A stretch of 64,000 nucleotides of DNA from Pseudoalteromonas peptidolytica (GTDB lineage: Bacteria; Pseudomonadota; Gammaproteobacteria; Enterobacterales; Alteromonadaceae). The translations under genes and the position numbers were made by a program. Location of the stretch: positions 1 through 64,000 of the forward strand of contig NZ_WEHZ01000029.1 in NCBI RefSeq assembly GCF_012641745.1. Reading direction: 5' to 3'. This document shows, piece after piece, positions 7,536-16,427 of the stretch (position 1 is its first letter; the number at the start of each line of letters is the position of its first letter). The notes under the pieces are model-generated. The model worked only from the letters and a program-made list of their open reading frames with translations. It ran no database searches and had not been told where the DNA came from.

Positions 7536-9269
7536 TTAACGTCTTGCATCTACTTCTCTGGCGAGATCTTTGTTTATTGCTCTTATAGTATTGATAACTG
7601 AGGACTCAGACACAGGACTTGAGAAATAATAGCTTTGAACTTTATCAACATTAGCCTCTTTACAAGCATAATACTGCTGATATCTTTCAACACCTTCCAC
7701 CACAATACTTAACTGCAAGCTTTTCAACATATTTATTAAGCCAAAGAAAACTCTTTCCCCCATTTCATCTGCTTCTATTCTATCGGTAAGGGATTTGTCT
7801 ACCTTTACAATATCAATTGGATAATTTAGCAGGTGAGAGATAGACGAATAACCGGTACCAAAATCGTCTAAAGCAAGTTTACAACCAATATCCTTAATGC
7901 GATTTAAGCTAGTCATTACTCGCTCACTATCATTAAGCAGCGCGGTTTCGATCAGCTCGAATGTGAATAACCCCCCTTCCATGTTTGCACGCTCAAGACA
8001 GTCATTGATAAAAGCAGGTAAGGATATATCCACCAGCTGCAACGGTGAAAGGTTAATGGCTAAACGGATCGGATAGCCGAATTTCGAGTTAATTTGTTTT
8101 AATGTGTAGATCGCATGCTCAATAATCCATTTTCCTAAAGGCTCTATTAACCATGACTCTTCCGCTACCAAAATAAATTCCTGCGGACTGCTAGTGAATT
8201 TAGCAGTAGGCCACCTGATCAGCGCCTCAAGTGATACTACCTTCCCTTGGCGAATATCTACGATAGGTTGAAATGCAAGCTCGAGCTCTTGTTTGTCGAT
8301 TGCTCCTCTTAGGTCTTGCTCAACGTTATATTTCATTTGAAATTCAGTCTGCATGTTATCTTCAAATATACATGCCGCACTGCTCTTAGCTGATTTCGAT
8401 CTAAAAAGTGCAATATCAGCGAAGCGGATAAGGTCATCTGCTCGCTTACCGTTTAGAGGATAAAGCGCTAGCCCCATTCGTACTTGGCAGCGAATATCCT
8501 TAGACATAATAGAATAGGTACGACTTAATAGCTTTATTAACTTTTCTGCCTCAATTTTTATTTGTAATGGGTTGTCGCAAGATACCAGCAAACAAGCAAA
8601 CTCATCCCCCCCAAAACGGCTTACTATATCTTCGGGTTTGGTATGCCGATTAAAGCTTGCACCAAGCTCAACCAGCAATTGATCGGCTGCCTCATGACCA
8701 AACCGGTCATTGATTTTTTTAAAATCAACAATATCTACAATCAAAACCCCAGCACAGCTATATCGACTTTTGCCTGCTTGCATCAGCCGTTGACAAGTTT
8801 CTTCAAAGTAATAACGATTATACAAGCCGGTGAGCGCATCCAGCTCAGCCATTTCTTTTACTTGTAAGTAACTATTGTGGAGCTGGCTTTCAAGTTCAAA
8901 GCGCTTTCTCGCTTGAATAATTGAGCGACTCAATATTGAGGCTGTGACTTCTTCTTTTAATAAAAAATCCTGAACCCCTAAATCAAGGCACTTTAATACT
9001 AGCTCATCAGATTGCGCATTACTGATCATAACGATAGTTAGATCTCGAATATGGTTAATCCGTTTCAGCTCTATCAATAGGTCTAAGCCATTCTTTGCTG
9101 GCATATTGTAATCAAGAAGCAACAAATCAAACGAAAGCTGCTCAAGAGCAATTATCCCCTCTTCAACACTCTCCACTTCGGTAAGTTGATGCTCGATACC
9201 TCCCTTTATTAAAGAGCGGCGGATCATTTTCCTATCAACAATATCGTCATCGACCAGCAATATATTCAT
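7536..9269 (-). CDS. Response regulator with GGDEF and EAL domains (cyclic-di-GMP turnover)
   Basis: A 577-residue protein. An N-terminal receiver carries acceptor Asp53 in LLLLDYNMPAKNG. A GGDEF domain has an intact SRFGGDEF at about 221-225. An EAL domain has SLEALIRW at about 346 and the DDFGTGYSS loop 6. The position of the allosteric RxxD site reads KPED, so product inhibition may be weak or absent. Either activity, or both, is possible: the EAL loop residues look intact. The start at 9269 is chosen because MNILLVDDD is the usual receiver N-terminus; the longer open frame would overlap the upstream gene. It is the last gene of a kinase-receiver-output operon. Confidence 0.9.
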   Translation of the reverse strand: MNILLVDDDIVDRKMIRRSLIKGGIEHQLTEVESVEEGIIALEQLSFDLLLLDYNMPAKNGLDLLIELKRINHIRDLTIVMISNAQSDELVLKCLDLGVQDFLLKEEVTASILSRSIIQARKRFELESQLHNSYLQVKEMAELDALTGLYNRYYFEETCQRLMQAGKSRYSCAGVLIVDIVDFKKINDRFGHEAADQLLVELGASFNRHTKPEDIVSRFGGDEFACLLVSCDNPLQIKIEAEKLIKLLSRTYSIMSKDIRCQVRMGLALYPLNGKRADDLIRFADIALFRSKSAKSSAACIFEDNMQTEFQMKYNVEQDLRGAIDKQELELAFQPIVDIRQGKVVSLEALIRWPTAKFTSSPQEFILVAEESWLIEPLGKWIIEHAIYTLKQINSKFGYPIRLAINLSPLQLVDISLPAFINDCLERANMEGGLFTFELIETALLNDSERVMTSLNRIKDIGCKLALDDFGTGYSSISHLLNYPIDIVKVDKSLTDRIEADEMGERVFFGLINMLKSLQLSIVVEGVERYQQYYACKEANVDKVQSYYFSSPVSESSVINTIRAINKDLAREVDARR

Positions 9270-9280
9270 ATATGCACCAT

Positions 9281-9699
9281 TTACTTCGCCGGAAACTGCA
9301 CTATCCGCCAATATCCATCCAACATATCCACTAAACTCGACATCGAGTCACTAGCCTGCTCTTTAAAAAAATAACCGGCAACATTATTTGCATAGCTGTG
9401 GTGAATGTCATCCTCGTCTTTTGACGTAGTAAGCACAAATACCACCGTTTCTTGTAACTGACTATCTGCTCTTAACTTCTCTAAAAATTCAAGCCCGCCC
9501 ATCCGTGGCATCTTTAAATCAAGAAGAATAATAAACGGTAATCAACTTGGCCACCTCGCAGTAATTCGAGTGCTTCAACGCCGTCAATTGCTCTAACCAT
9601 AGGATTCATGATTTTGCACTTTGCGAAGCTTCTTTTTACTGTCATATAATCAACGTCGTCATCTTCAACAACTAACACTGTAATATCGTTATTTTGCAT
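9281..9699 (-). pseudogene. Single-domain response regulator, frameshifted
   Basis: Two open frames together make one receiver of about 139 residues. The first (9699-9514) reads VLVVEDDDVDYMTVKRSFAK to GGQVDY and then stops. The second resumes with LKMPRMGGLEFLEKLR and continues to 9281. Reading TACCG near 9530-9540 as TACCCG restores a frame that continues DYPFIILLDLKMPRMGG, placing the acceptor Asp correctly. The break therefore looks like loss of one C, either a real mutation or a base-call error. The family is the Rcp1-like small receivers that pair with PAS/phytochrome-type kinases, which fits the kinase gene just upstream. Confidence 0.85.
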
Positions 9700-9710
9700 C
9701 TCTTATTCGC

Positions 9711-10667
9711 CTAAATAGGATTCACTCTGGTGTCTACTTTTGGCCACTTAATTACAAATTCGGCGCCTACATCTGTATCCAATATCTCAATGCTACCACC
9801 ATAATAATCTAGTACTTTTTTAATAATCGCGAGCCCCATACCACTGCCTTCTTGTTGATCTCGGGGTTTGAGTGTTTGAAACATTTCGAATACTTTTTCT
9901 CGATACTCTTTGGGGATCCCGGGGCCATCATCAGTAAAATGCAACTGGTATAATTCTGGCGTCTCTTTGATGTCTATGATCAAATTACCTCTCTCACAAT
10001 GGTGATGTTTCAGTGCGTTACTGATCAGGTTTCGCGTGACAACCTCAAGGGCTGTTTTTGGTAAAGTGACCATTAGTGACGCACATTGCAGTGTTAGCGT
10101 TGATTCGATATCAATTGAGTCATAAATTTCTTGTGAAAACTCACTAAATTCAAAAGTTTCGCATTCACTATGCTTGCGATTAACCCGTGAATATATCAAC
10201 AAGTCATGCAACAGCTTATTCATTCTAGAGACGCGCTGCTGGATCAACGCAAAGTTTTCTTTTGCCCCTTCTGGTAATTCATCTTCATCAATCCAAGTTA
10301 CTAGTTTTGAAATCGCATTGAGTGGTGCTTTTAAGTCATGTGAAGCTATATATGCAAATTCATCTAATGCGTCATTTGAGCGTCTGAGCTGCACAACCAA
10401 ATGCTCTCGCTCGGTAACGTCACTCGAGAGCCCCAATATAAACGCTTCCACCTCCTCAGGGTGATACGACTCTAAAGTGGTGTAGCCGATAATTTTCTCA
10501 CGGGCAGACTCTGGGTACATTGAACGAAAAGCGTCATTTGCTTTCACAATCCTGAACTTGTCATCTTTAATGAAGGCATAGTCAGGAATATTGTCAAAGA
10601 TTAGATCAGAGAGCGAGTCATCACCAACAAACCGCTCTGCTTTGGCGAGGGGGACTGAATTTGTCAT
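9711..10667 (-). CDS. PAS-domain sensor histidine kinase with shortened PAS domain
   Basis: A 318-residue soluble kinase. The PAS start (IFDNIPDYAFIKDDKFRIVKANDAF) and PAS end (EAFILGLSSDVTERE) are present, but the middle of the domain is missing. The HisKA box YIASHDLKAPLNAI has phospho-His at about 110, and the HATPase domain has RNLISNALKHH, DDGPGIP and GSGMGLAI. HisKA of this type (ASHDLKAPL) is common in phytochrome-like and Rcp-coupled kinases. It is the first gene of an operon with the frameshifted receiver and the GGDEF-EAL regulator. The short PAS region suggests that signal sensing is altered or lost, while the kinase core looks intact. Confidence 0.88.
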   Translation of the reverse strand: MTNSVPLAKAERFVGDDSLSDLIFDNIPDYAFIKDDKFRIVKANDAFRSMYPESAREKIIGYTTLESYHPEEVEAFILGLSSDVTEREHLVVQLRRSNDALDEFAYIASHDLKAPLNAISKLVTWIDEDELPEGAKENFALIQQRVSRMNKLLHDLLIYSRVNRKHSECETFEFSEFSQEIYDSIDIESTLTLQCASLMVTLPKTALEVVTRNLISNALKHHHCERGNLIIDIKETPELYQLHFTDDGPGIPKEYREKVFEMFQTLKPRDQQEGSGMGLAIIKKVLDYYGGSIEILDTDVGAEFVIKWPKVDTRVNPI

Positions 10668-10893
10668 CGTTATTCCTTTAAATCACGTATACTTTTGCAT
10701 AGTAAAAATCGCCGTTTATTCAAGCAAAAACCGCTCTTTTGTTATAAAAGTGTTTTAATTCATGAATAAAGCGTATACTTCCATTAAGGTACAACCTTGG
10801 TATGACGTTGACATCGCAGCAAAGCAGGTTTAACGCTATATTAAACCTTGAGCCATCATGATTGGCAGCCTCGCGTAGGAGTAGAGCAACACA

Positions 10894-11817
10894 ATGTTTG
10901 AAGAAGTGACTGAGCTTAATGATTGCACCGTGGTCATTATTGAAGACTCCCCGCTGACACAAAAAGTATTAACAGCTTGCCTTGATGATATGTGCACAGT
11001 GGTTGCATTTGAAGGCGCTGAAAAAGCCATTGACTATATTAAACTCGCTCTGCCGGACTTAATCCTAATGGGTTGGATGCTCGATGGGCTCACTGGCATT
11101 GACGCCTGCAAAGAATTGCAAAAGGATCCGATCACAGCGCAAATTCCGGTTGTATTTGTTACTTCAAATATAAAAGAAAATCAGCAAGAAATGTGCTGGG
11201 ATGTGGGGGCGGTCGATTTTATCAGTAAACCTATTGTTGCTCGAACACTGGTAAACCGCGTAAAAACCCATTTAAAGTACAAAAAACAGGCTGATCAGCT
11301 AAGAGAATATTCTTATGTTGATGGGTTAACAAAAGCATTTAACCGTCGGCTTTTTGAGTCAGATCTTGAAAAACATTATCGCGGTGCAAAGCGAGCCGAG
11401 CATGCTTTGAGTGTTATTATGCTTGATGTTGACTACTTCAAACTGTACAACGACGAATATGGACATCTTATGGGAGATGACGTATTAAAGCATGTGGTTA
11501 AGTCTGTCAAAAGCCATATCCGTCGCCCAATGGATGCCGTGTACCGCTACGGTGGCGAAGAGTTTGTGATTTTACTCCCAAGCACCCCGTACGACTCGGC
11601 AATTAAGATCACCGAGCGTATTATCAAGCATTTTTTCGATGCCAAAATCGAGCACAAGCATTCCCCTTTTAACTATGCGTCCATCAGCGCTGGAGTTGCA
11701 ACTTACAATGCACAAAGCCATCACGAGTCAGCCGCCTCGCTGGTACAACAAGCTGATGATGCACTGTATGAAGCAAAACATGGCGGAAAAAACAAAGTCT
11801 GCGGCGCAAACAGATAA
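10894..11817 (+). CDS. Diguanylate cyclase with degenerate receiver domain
   Basis: A 307-residue protein with a receiver (1 to about 125) and a GGDEF domain. The receiver keeps the acidic pair (Glu17, Asp18), the Thr of VFVTSN and the Lys of FISKP. The acceptor position reads LILMGWMLDG, so Gly60 stands where Asp is expected. The cyclase site GGEEF (220-224) is intact, with a standard RxxD inhibitory site (RPMD, 211-214) exactly five residues before it. It should make cyclic-di-GMP, with activity not set by ordinary aspartyl phosphorylation. It is divergent from the kinase-GGDEF-EAL operon, with 226 bases between. Confidence 0.88.
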   Translation: MFEEVTELNDCTVVIIEDSPLTQKVLTACLDDMCTVVAFEGAEKAIDYIKLALPDLILMGWMLDGLTGIDACKELQKDPITAQIPVVFVTSNIKENQQEMCWDVGAVDFISKPIVARTLVNRVKTHLKYKKQADQLREYSYVDGLTKAFNRRLFESDLEKHYRGAKRAEHALSVIMLDVDYFKLYNDEYGHLMGDDVLKHVVKSVKSHIRRPMDAVYRYGGEEFVILLPSTPYDSAIKITERIIKHFFDAKIEHKHSPFNYASISAGVATYNAQSHHESAASLVQQADDALYEAKHGGKNKVCGANR

Positions 11818-11842
11818 AAGGCCTCATTTAATGTGAGGCCTT
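11818..11842. terminator. Bidirectional terminator
   Basis: AAGGCCTCA and TGAGGCCTT form a perfect 9-bp stem with a 7-base loop, between the convergent cyclase and ABC permease genes. Confidence 0.75.
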
Positions 11843-11849
11843 AACGTTT

Positions 11850-14276
11850 TTATTCATATCGCAATGAATTGATAGGCCTTGCCTGCGCAGCTACCATAGT
11901 TAAAGAACCTACTGTCACCCAAGCTATTACAAAGGCTATCACGGCAGCGGCCAAAAATGGGACAAAAGATAGCTCAATGCGATAAACAAAATTATTCAAC
12001 CACTCTCTCATCACAATGTATGCCAACGGCCAAGCAATCAGGTTTGCAATCAAGACTTGTTTTGAAAACTCTTTGTTGATCAATAAGACAATGTCCATCA
12101 CCGAGGCACCCAACACTTTACGCACGCCAATCTCTTTTGTCCGACGTTTCGTTGTAAAAGAAGCAAGGCCAAAAAGTCCAAGGCACGCAATGAAAATGGC
12201 AAGGAGAGAAAACAAGTTAAACACAGTGATTTCTTTATCCTCTTGTTGATACATCTGTTCAAACTCAGTTTGAAGATATGTCAACTCCATCTGTTGCTCG
12301 GGTATCAGCTTACGCCAAGTCGCCTCTATAAAATCGCGAATAAGCGACGCATCTCCTTGGAATTTAATTGCCATAGCATTCCCCTCTCCTTCCCTTAACA
12401 AGTGATAGGTTGGACTTATTTCTGTTCTGAGCGACGAGAAGTAATAGTTCTGTGTGACGCCAATGATGGTCGCTGTTGCACTCGAGTGTCGAGTTAATCT
12501 CACTTCAAACGTTTTACCGATAGCCTCATCAGAGCTGAACCCAAGACTCTGTGCTGCTTTTTCATTTATCACAACAGAAAAGTGAGGGTGTGGATTGGTC
12601 TCACTAGGCAGAGTAAATATATCCGCAGGAAAATCACGGCTAAACCCACGGCCAGTTAGTAGTTTGATGTTGTAGCTGCTAAAGTAATCTTCATCGACTG
12701 CTAAAGTAGGCATAGTTTGCGATAATTGAGTCTTAGGGTTAACCATTCCAAAGGCATCAACTATGCTTTGTGTTGGTACAGCAGAGCTTGCCGTTACACT
12801 GTTAATATTTGGATGTGAGAGCAGTTCTGTCTTCAGTGCACTGCGTTGCTGGCTTGCAATATCGGTATAGAGACGATTCAGTACAAAAGTGTTGTCTTTG
12901 TCATAGCCCAACTCTATCGCTCGGGCGTATTTTAATTGTTGGTTTGACACTACAGTGGCAATAATAAGCACGATGGCAACACTGAATTGGAACACCACCA
13001 GCCCTTTGCGTAACAGTGCCCCTGACCTACCTTGTGTGATTTCTCCTTTGAGTACCTTGGCGGGTTTAAAGCCGCTCAGATAAAAAGCAGGATACGAACC
13101 TGAAATGAGCCCAACGACAAAGCCTAGTAGCAATAGAATAGCTAAAATAACGGGCTGTGAATAAAAATCAAAACTAAGTGGTTTACCAATAAAGCTTGCG
13201 AACATAGGTAAACAAGCCTCAACCAGTGCCACGGCTATGATCAAGGCAATATAACTTAACATCATCGCTTCAACGATGAACTGTACAACCAAATGCTGCT
13301 GCTTCGCACCCAAGGTTTTACGCACCCCAACTTCTTTTGCTCGCTTAGTAGCAGTCGCGGTAGATAAATTCATAAAGTTAACACAAGCAATAAAAAGAAT
13401 AAGTGCCGATATCACACTAAATGAATATACCGTATTAATGTCACCGTTTTCTTTCATCTCGCCATACATTTGAGAGTGAAGATAAATATCGCTGACAGGC
13501 ATTAATGTAAAGTCTAACGTGTCACTCGCACCATGGCCGTAGCGGTTCTCTAAATAACTTGGGATTTTTGCCTCTACGTCGTGCCCCGACACGCCATCAG
13601 CAAGCCTAACATAAGTGAAATAGTTAAAACTTGGGTCACGCTGCCAACTGGTATCACCATAATAAGTTGTTGCCGTTTCCATACTGATTAGTGCAAACAC
13701 ATTCAAATGAGTGCGCTGTGGTAAATCTTTGATAACCGCAGTGACTTTCAAAGGTAACTTTCCATCACCTAGTAACGCTTCGCCAACAACAGAGGTGCGG
13801 CCAAAATAAAGCTCTGCGGCAGCTTCTGTTAGCACGATGGAATTAGGATTATTGAGCGCAGTTTGGCCATTACCATGTAGTACTTGCAAAGAAAAAAAGT
13901 CTATAAAGTTCGCATCAGCAAGCAGTACACCTTCATGAATAAAGCTCTCCCTACCTTCACCAAGTGCTACCGTCACCTGTCTAAATCGAGTGGCATCGAC
14001 GACTTCTTCAAAATGTGTTTTGTAGTTTGGGGCATTAAACACTTGCCCCTGAGCATAATAGATTTCAGGCGCACTAGGAGGCATCCACTTTACTGACGAA
14101 CGATACACTTGCTCGTGGTTCTGGATAAACTTGTCGTAGCCAAGCTCAGATTCAACAAAAATTGCCATACTAATACAAATAGCAAGACCAATCGCCAAAC
14201 CCAAAATATTAATAGCCGAATAAAGCTTTTGTTGTAGCAAGCTACGATACGCAATCAAGAGATAGTTTTTAAGCAT
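11850..14276 (-). CDS. MacB-type ABC exporter permease (FtsX-like)
   Basis: An 808-residue permease of the ABC3/MacB class. It has an N-terminal membrane segment (residues about 20-40), a large MacB periplasmic core domain, then three segments near the middle. A second half follows with another FtsX domain (LFSLLAIFIACLGLFGLASF and the KEIGVRKVLGAS motif, which also appears as KEVGVRKTLGAK in the first half). The ATG at 14276 gives MLKNYLLIAYRSL, a typical family start, and overlaps the ATPase stop by 8 bases. The duplicated FtsX layout is that of tandem permeases in gene sets controlled by sigma54-type regulators, often exporting peptides or lipids. The substrate is unknown. Confidence 0.9.
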   Translation of the reverse strand: MLKNYLLIAYRSLLQQKLYSAINILGLAIGLAICISMAIFVESELGYDKFIQNHEQVYRSSVKWMPPSAPEIYYAQGQVFNAPNYKTHFEEVVDATRFRQVTVALGEGRESFIHEGVLLADANFIDFFSLQVLHGNGQTALNNPNSIVLTEAAAELYFGRTSVVGEALLGDGKLPLKVTAVIKDLPQRTHLNVFALISMETATTYYGDTSWQRDPSFNYFTYVRLADGVSGHDVEAKIPSYLENRYGHGASDTLDFTLMPVSDIYLHSQMYGEMKENGDINTVYSFSVISALILFIACVNFMNLSTATATKRAKEVGVRKTLGAKQQHLVVQFIVEAMMLSYIALIIAVALVEACLPMFASFIGKPLSFDFYSQPVILAILLLLGFVVGLISGSYPAFYLSGFKPAKVLKGEITQGRSGALLRKGLVVFQFSVAIVLIIATVVSNQQLKYARAIELGYDKDNTFVLNRLYTDIASQQRSALKTELLSHPNINSVTASSAVPTQSIVDAFGMVNPKTQLSQTMPTLAVDEDYFSSYNIKLLTGRGFSRDFPADIFTLPSETNPHPHFSVVINEKAAQSLGFSSDEAIGKTFEVRLTRHSSATATIIGVTQNYYFSSLRTEISPTYHLLREGEGNAMAIKFQGDASLIRDFIEATWRKLIPEQQMELTYLQTEFEQMYQQEDKEITVFNLFSLLAIFIACLGLFGLASFTTKRRTKEIGVRKVLGASVMDIVLLINKEFSKQVLIANLIAWPLAYIVMREWLNNFVYRIELSFVPFLAAAVIAFVIAWVTVGSLTMVAAQARPINSLRYE

Positions 14277-14958
14277 AACGTACCTCCTGCATTTGGCTGG
14301 AAACGATATGCCCATCCAAAACGTGAATCGTTCTGTGTGCATAATTTGCATGGTGCTCAGAGTGCGTTACCATCACAATTGTCACGCCTTCTTGATTGAG
14401 TTGAGCCAGCAACCCCATCACCTCTTCACCATTTTTGGAGTCTAGGTTACCAGTTGGTTCATCCGCTAAAATCATTTTTGGCTTGGCGACAATGGCTCGT
14501 CCAACTGCAACTCGCTGCTGCTGACCACCGGAAAGCTGTTGTGGGTAGTGATCTTTACGGTGAGCAATATTCACTTTCTCTAATACCGCAGTGACACGCT
14601 GCTGACGCTCCTTTTTTGCAACTCCCTGATATACCAAAGGTAGCTCAACATTTTCGTATACTGTTAGTTCATCAATCAAGTTAAAGCTTTGGAAAATAAA
14701 ACCAATATTGTCTTTGCGAATATCCGCCAATTGTCCCTCTGTTGAGTGGCTGATGTCACTACCATCAAAAATATACTCACCACCATCAAGCTGATCTAGC
14801 ATGCCGATAATATTCAGTAGGGTAGATTTACCTGAGCCTGATTGCCCCATAATGGCCACAAACTCACCGCGCTCAATTACCAGCGAGACGTCCTCTAGCG
14901 CGTAAGTTTCAACCAATTCTGTACGAAAAACTTTATTTATTTTTGTTAGCTGTATCAT
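14269..14958 (-). CDS. MacB/LolD-type ABC transporter ATP-binding protein
   Basis: A 229-residue ATPase with Walker A GQSGSGKSTLLN, Q-loop FQSFNLIDELTVYENVELPL, signature LSGGQQQRVAVGRA and Walker B MILADEPTGNLD, followed by the switch His in VTHSEHH. It is the partner of the overlapping permease gene and lies between it and the adaptor gene, giving an adaptor-ATPase-permease operon on the minus strand. Confidence 0.93.
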   Translation of the reverse strand: MIQLTKINKVFRTELVETYALEDVSLVIERGEFVAIMGQSGSGKSTLLNIIGMLDQLDGGEYIFDGSDISHSTEGQLADIRKDNIGFIFQSFNLIDELTVYENVELPLVYQGVAKKERQQRVTAVLEKVNIAHRKDHYPQQLSGGQQQRVAVGRAIVAKPKMILADEPTGNLDSKNGEEVMGLLAQLNQEGVTIVMVTHSEHHANYAHRTIHVLDGHIVSSQMQEVRYA

Positions 14959-15004
14959 ATTCTTGTGCCTTCTAAATCTTGTTAACTTGGGGTTTGGCTT
15001 ACAC

Positions 15005-16252
15005 TTAGTGCGTCAGGCTTACTGACTGCATATCCTTGAAGCTACCGTAACTTGAGGTGATCACTCGGTCACCCACTGCCAGTCCATCTAGTACTTCAAT
15101 AAATTTGTTATTACGCAGACCAAACGTCACCGGCTTTTTCACCGCCACTTGACTGCCTTGCTCTAACACAAACACCCATTGACCACCGGTATCTTGATAA
15201 AATCCGCCATTTGGCAACAATGTTGCTGACTTAGCATCTGCCAGTAATAAATCCAACTGTAAGCTTTGACCTCTGCGGATCCCACTCGGTAAGGCATCAT
15301 TAAAGGTTAACTCTACCTCAAATCGCCCATTTGACACCTCGGCATACACTTTTACTAGGGTTAACTCATATTGTTGACCTTGCAAAGACAATCTTGCAGC
15401 TTGTCCTGCATACACACGGCCAAGGTAAAATTCATCGATTTGTGCCGACACTTTATATTGAGAAACGATATCAACTTGACCTAACCGCGCTCCCCTTGCT
15501 TTAGATGCACCCAACTCTGCACTGAGTGCAGTCAACTGTCCATCAATAGGCGCTTTGATTATCAAATTCTCTAAGTTCTTACGGGCAAACGCTAAGTTTT
15601 TATTTAATTGCTTAACACTGTCTTCTAGCTGCGCAATTTGTGCGGTACGGATCTTTTCATCTTGTTGTTGCTGCTCAATAATTAGTTTGCGGCGATTTTT
15701 CAAATACACGGTTTCGTCTTCGGCGGCTTGCAGTTCATCTTTTGAAACCAAGTTACCATTACCTAGGCGCTTAAACTGAGCAAGCTTTCGTTCGCTTTGA
15801 CTAACTTGAAAGTCCAACTCCAATAGATCCCGTTTTAAATTTAAGCGATTTTGATCTATTGCTAAGCGTGTATTGTGCAAATTATTCAGCTGCTCTGAAA
15901 TTTGCGCCTCGCGAGAAATAACATCAAGCTGCAAGCTGGTATTGCTTAGCGCAAGTAGCTTGTCGCCTTTTTTTACCATGGCTCCCTCTTCTACAAAGCG
16001 CGCCTCTACTCGCCCTCCTTCTATGGCGTCTAAGTACACTGACTTACTTGGGGTAATATTACCTCTTAGAGGGATCAGATCATGAAACTCCCCTTCTGTG
16101 ACAGTGCTTATTTTGATCCGATTGATATCAACATTAAATCGATTCCCGCTACTCGTCGCAGCACTACCGAATGCAAAGTATGCGACTACAACCATAGGCA
16201 GAGCCAACCACCAAAGTCGGAATTTTTTGTTAGGTGTTATTTTTCTATCCAT
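15005..16252 (-). CDS. Periplasmic adaptor subunit (HlyD/MacA-like)
   Basis: A membrane fusion protein of about 415 residues. One N-terminal membrane anchor (LWWLALPMVVVAYFAFG) is followed by a biotinyl-lipoyl-like segment and a long coiled-coil hairpin (about 100-215, rich in Q, L and K). A second lipoyl half follows (IIKAPIDGQLTAL), then the beta-barrel and membrane-proximal domains. It should link the inner-membrane ABC permease to an outer-membrane channel encoded elsewhere. The start at 16252 (ATG) is preferred; an in-frame GTG at 16264 adds four residues and has no better binding site. A sigma54-like promoter lies just upstream. Confidence 0.88.
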   Translation of the reverse strand: MDRKITPNKKFRLWWLALPMVVVAYFAFGSAATSSGNRFNVDINRIKISTVTEGEFHDLIPLRGNITPSKSVYLDAIEGGRVEARFVEEGAMVKKGDKLLALSNTSLQLDVISREAQISEQLNNLHNTRLAIDQNRLNLKRDLLELDFQVSQSERKLAQFKRLGNGNLVSKDELQAAEDETVYLKNRRKLIIEQQQQDEKIRTAQIAQLEDSVKQLNKNLAFARKNLENLIIKAPIDGQLTALSAELGASKARGARLGQVDIVSQYKVSAQIDEFYLGRVYAGQAARLSLQGQQYELTLVKVYAEVSNGRFEVELTFNDALPSGIRRGQSLQLDLLLADAKSATLLPNGGFYQDTGGQWVFVLEQGSQVAVKKPVTFGLRNNKFIEVLDGLAVGDRVITSSYGSFKDMQSVSLTH

Positions 16253-16287
16253 TTTGTCACTCACTTGAATTTAGTTGGATTTAATAA

Positions 16288-16303
16288 CTCAAGTTACATG
16301 CCA
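16288..16303 (-). promoter_or_regulatory. Candidate sigma54 promoter of the export operon
   Basis: On the minus strand the sequence TGGCATGTAACTTGAG matches the -24/-12 consensus TGGCAC-N5-TTGC with GG and the -12 dinucleotide ten bases apart; the -12 reads GA rather than GC. It lies about 36 bases before the adaptor start. The divergent gene encodes a sigma54-type activator, which fits. Confidence 0.55.
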
Positions 16304-16388
16304 AATAAAAAACAGCATAAAAATCATAAAGATAAGTTTAAACAATAAAATAAAGGAACAAAAGAGTGTAAAAAAATTAAACACCTAG

Positions 16389-16404
16389 TGTACGATATCG
16401 TACA
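16389..16404. promoter_or_regulatory. 16-bp perfect palindrome, likely regulator binding site
   Basis: TGTACGATATCGTACA is a perfect palindrome in the 175-bp gap between the export operon and its divergent regulator. It lies 23 bases before the regulator start and about 87 bases upstream of the -24 element of the export promoter. That placement suits an activator enhancer site that could also autoregulate. Confidence 0.6.
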
Positions 16405-16427
16405 GTTTTACGAGGTAAGGAGACCCT

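Noticed and set aside
10686..10780. Direct repeat CGTATACTT between the kinase and cyclase genes
   Set aside because: Nine bases, two copies, AT-rich; not distinguishable from chance without comparison.
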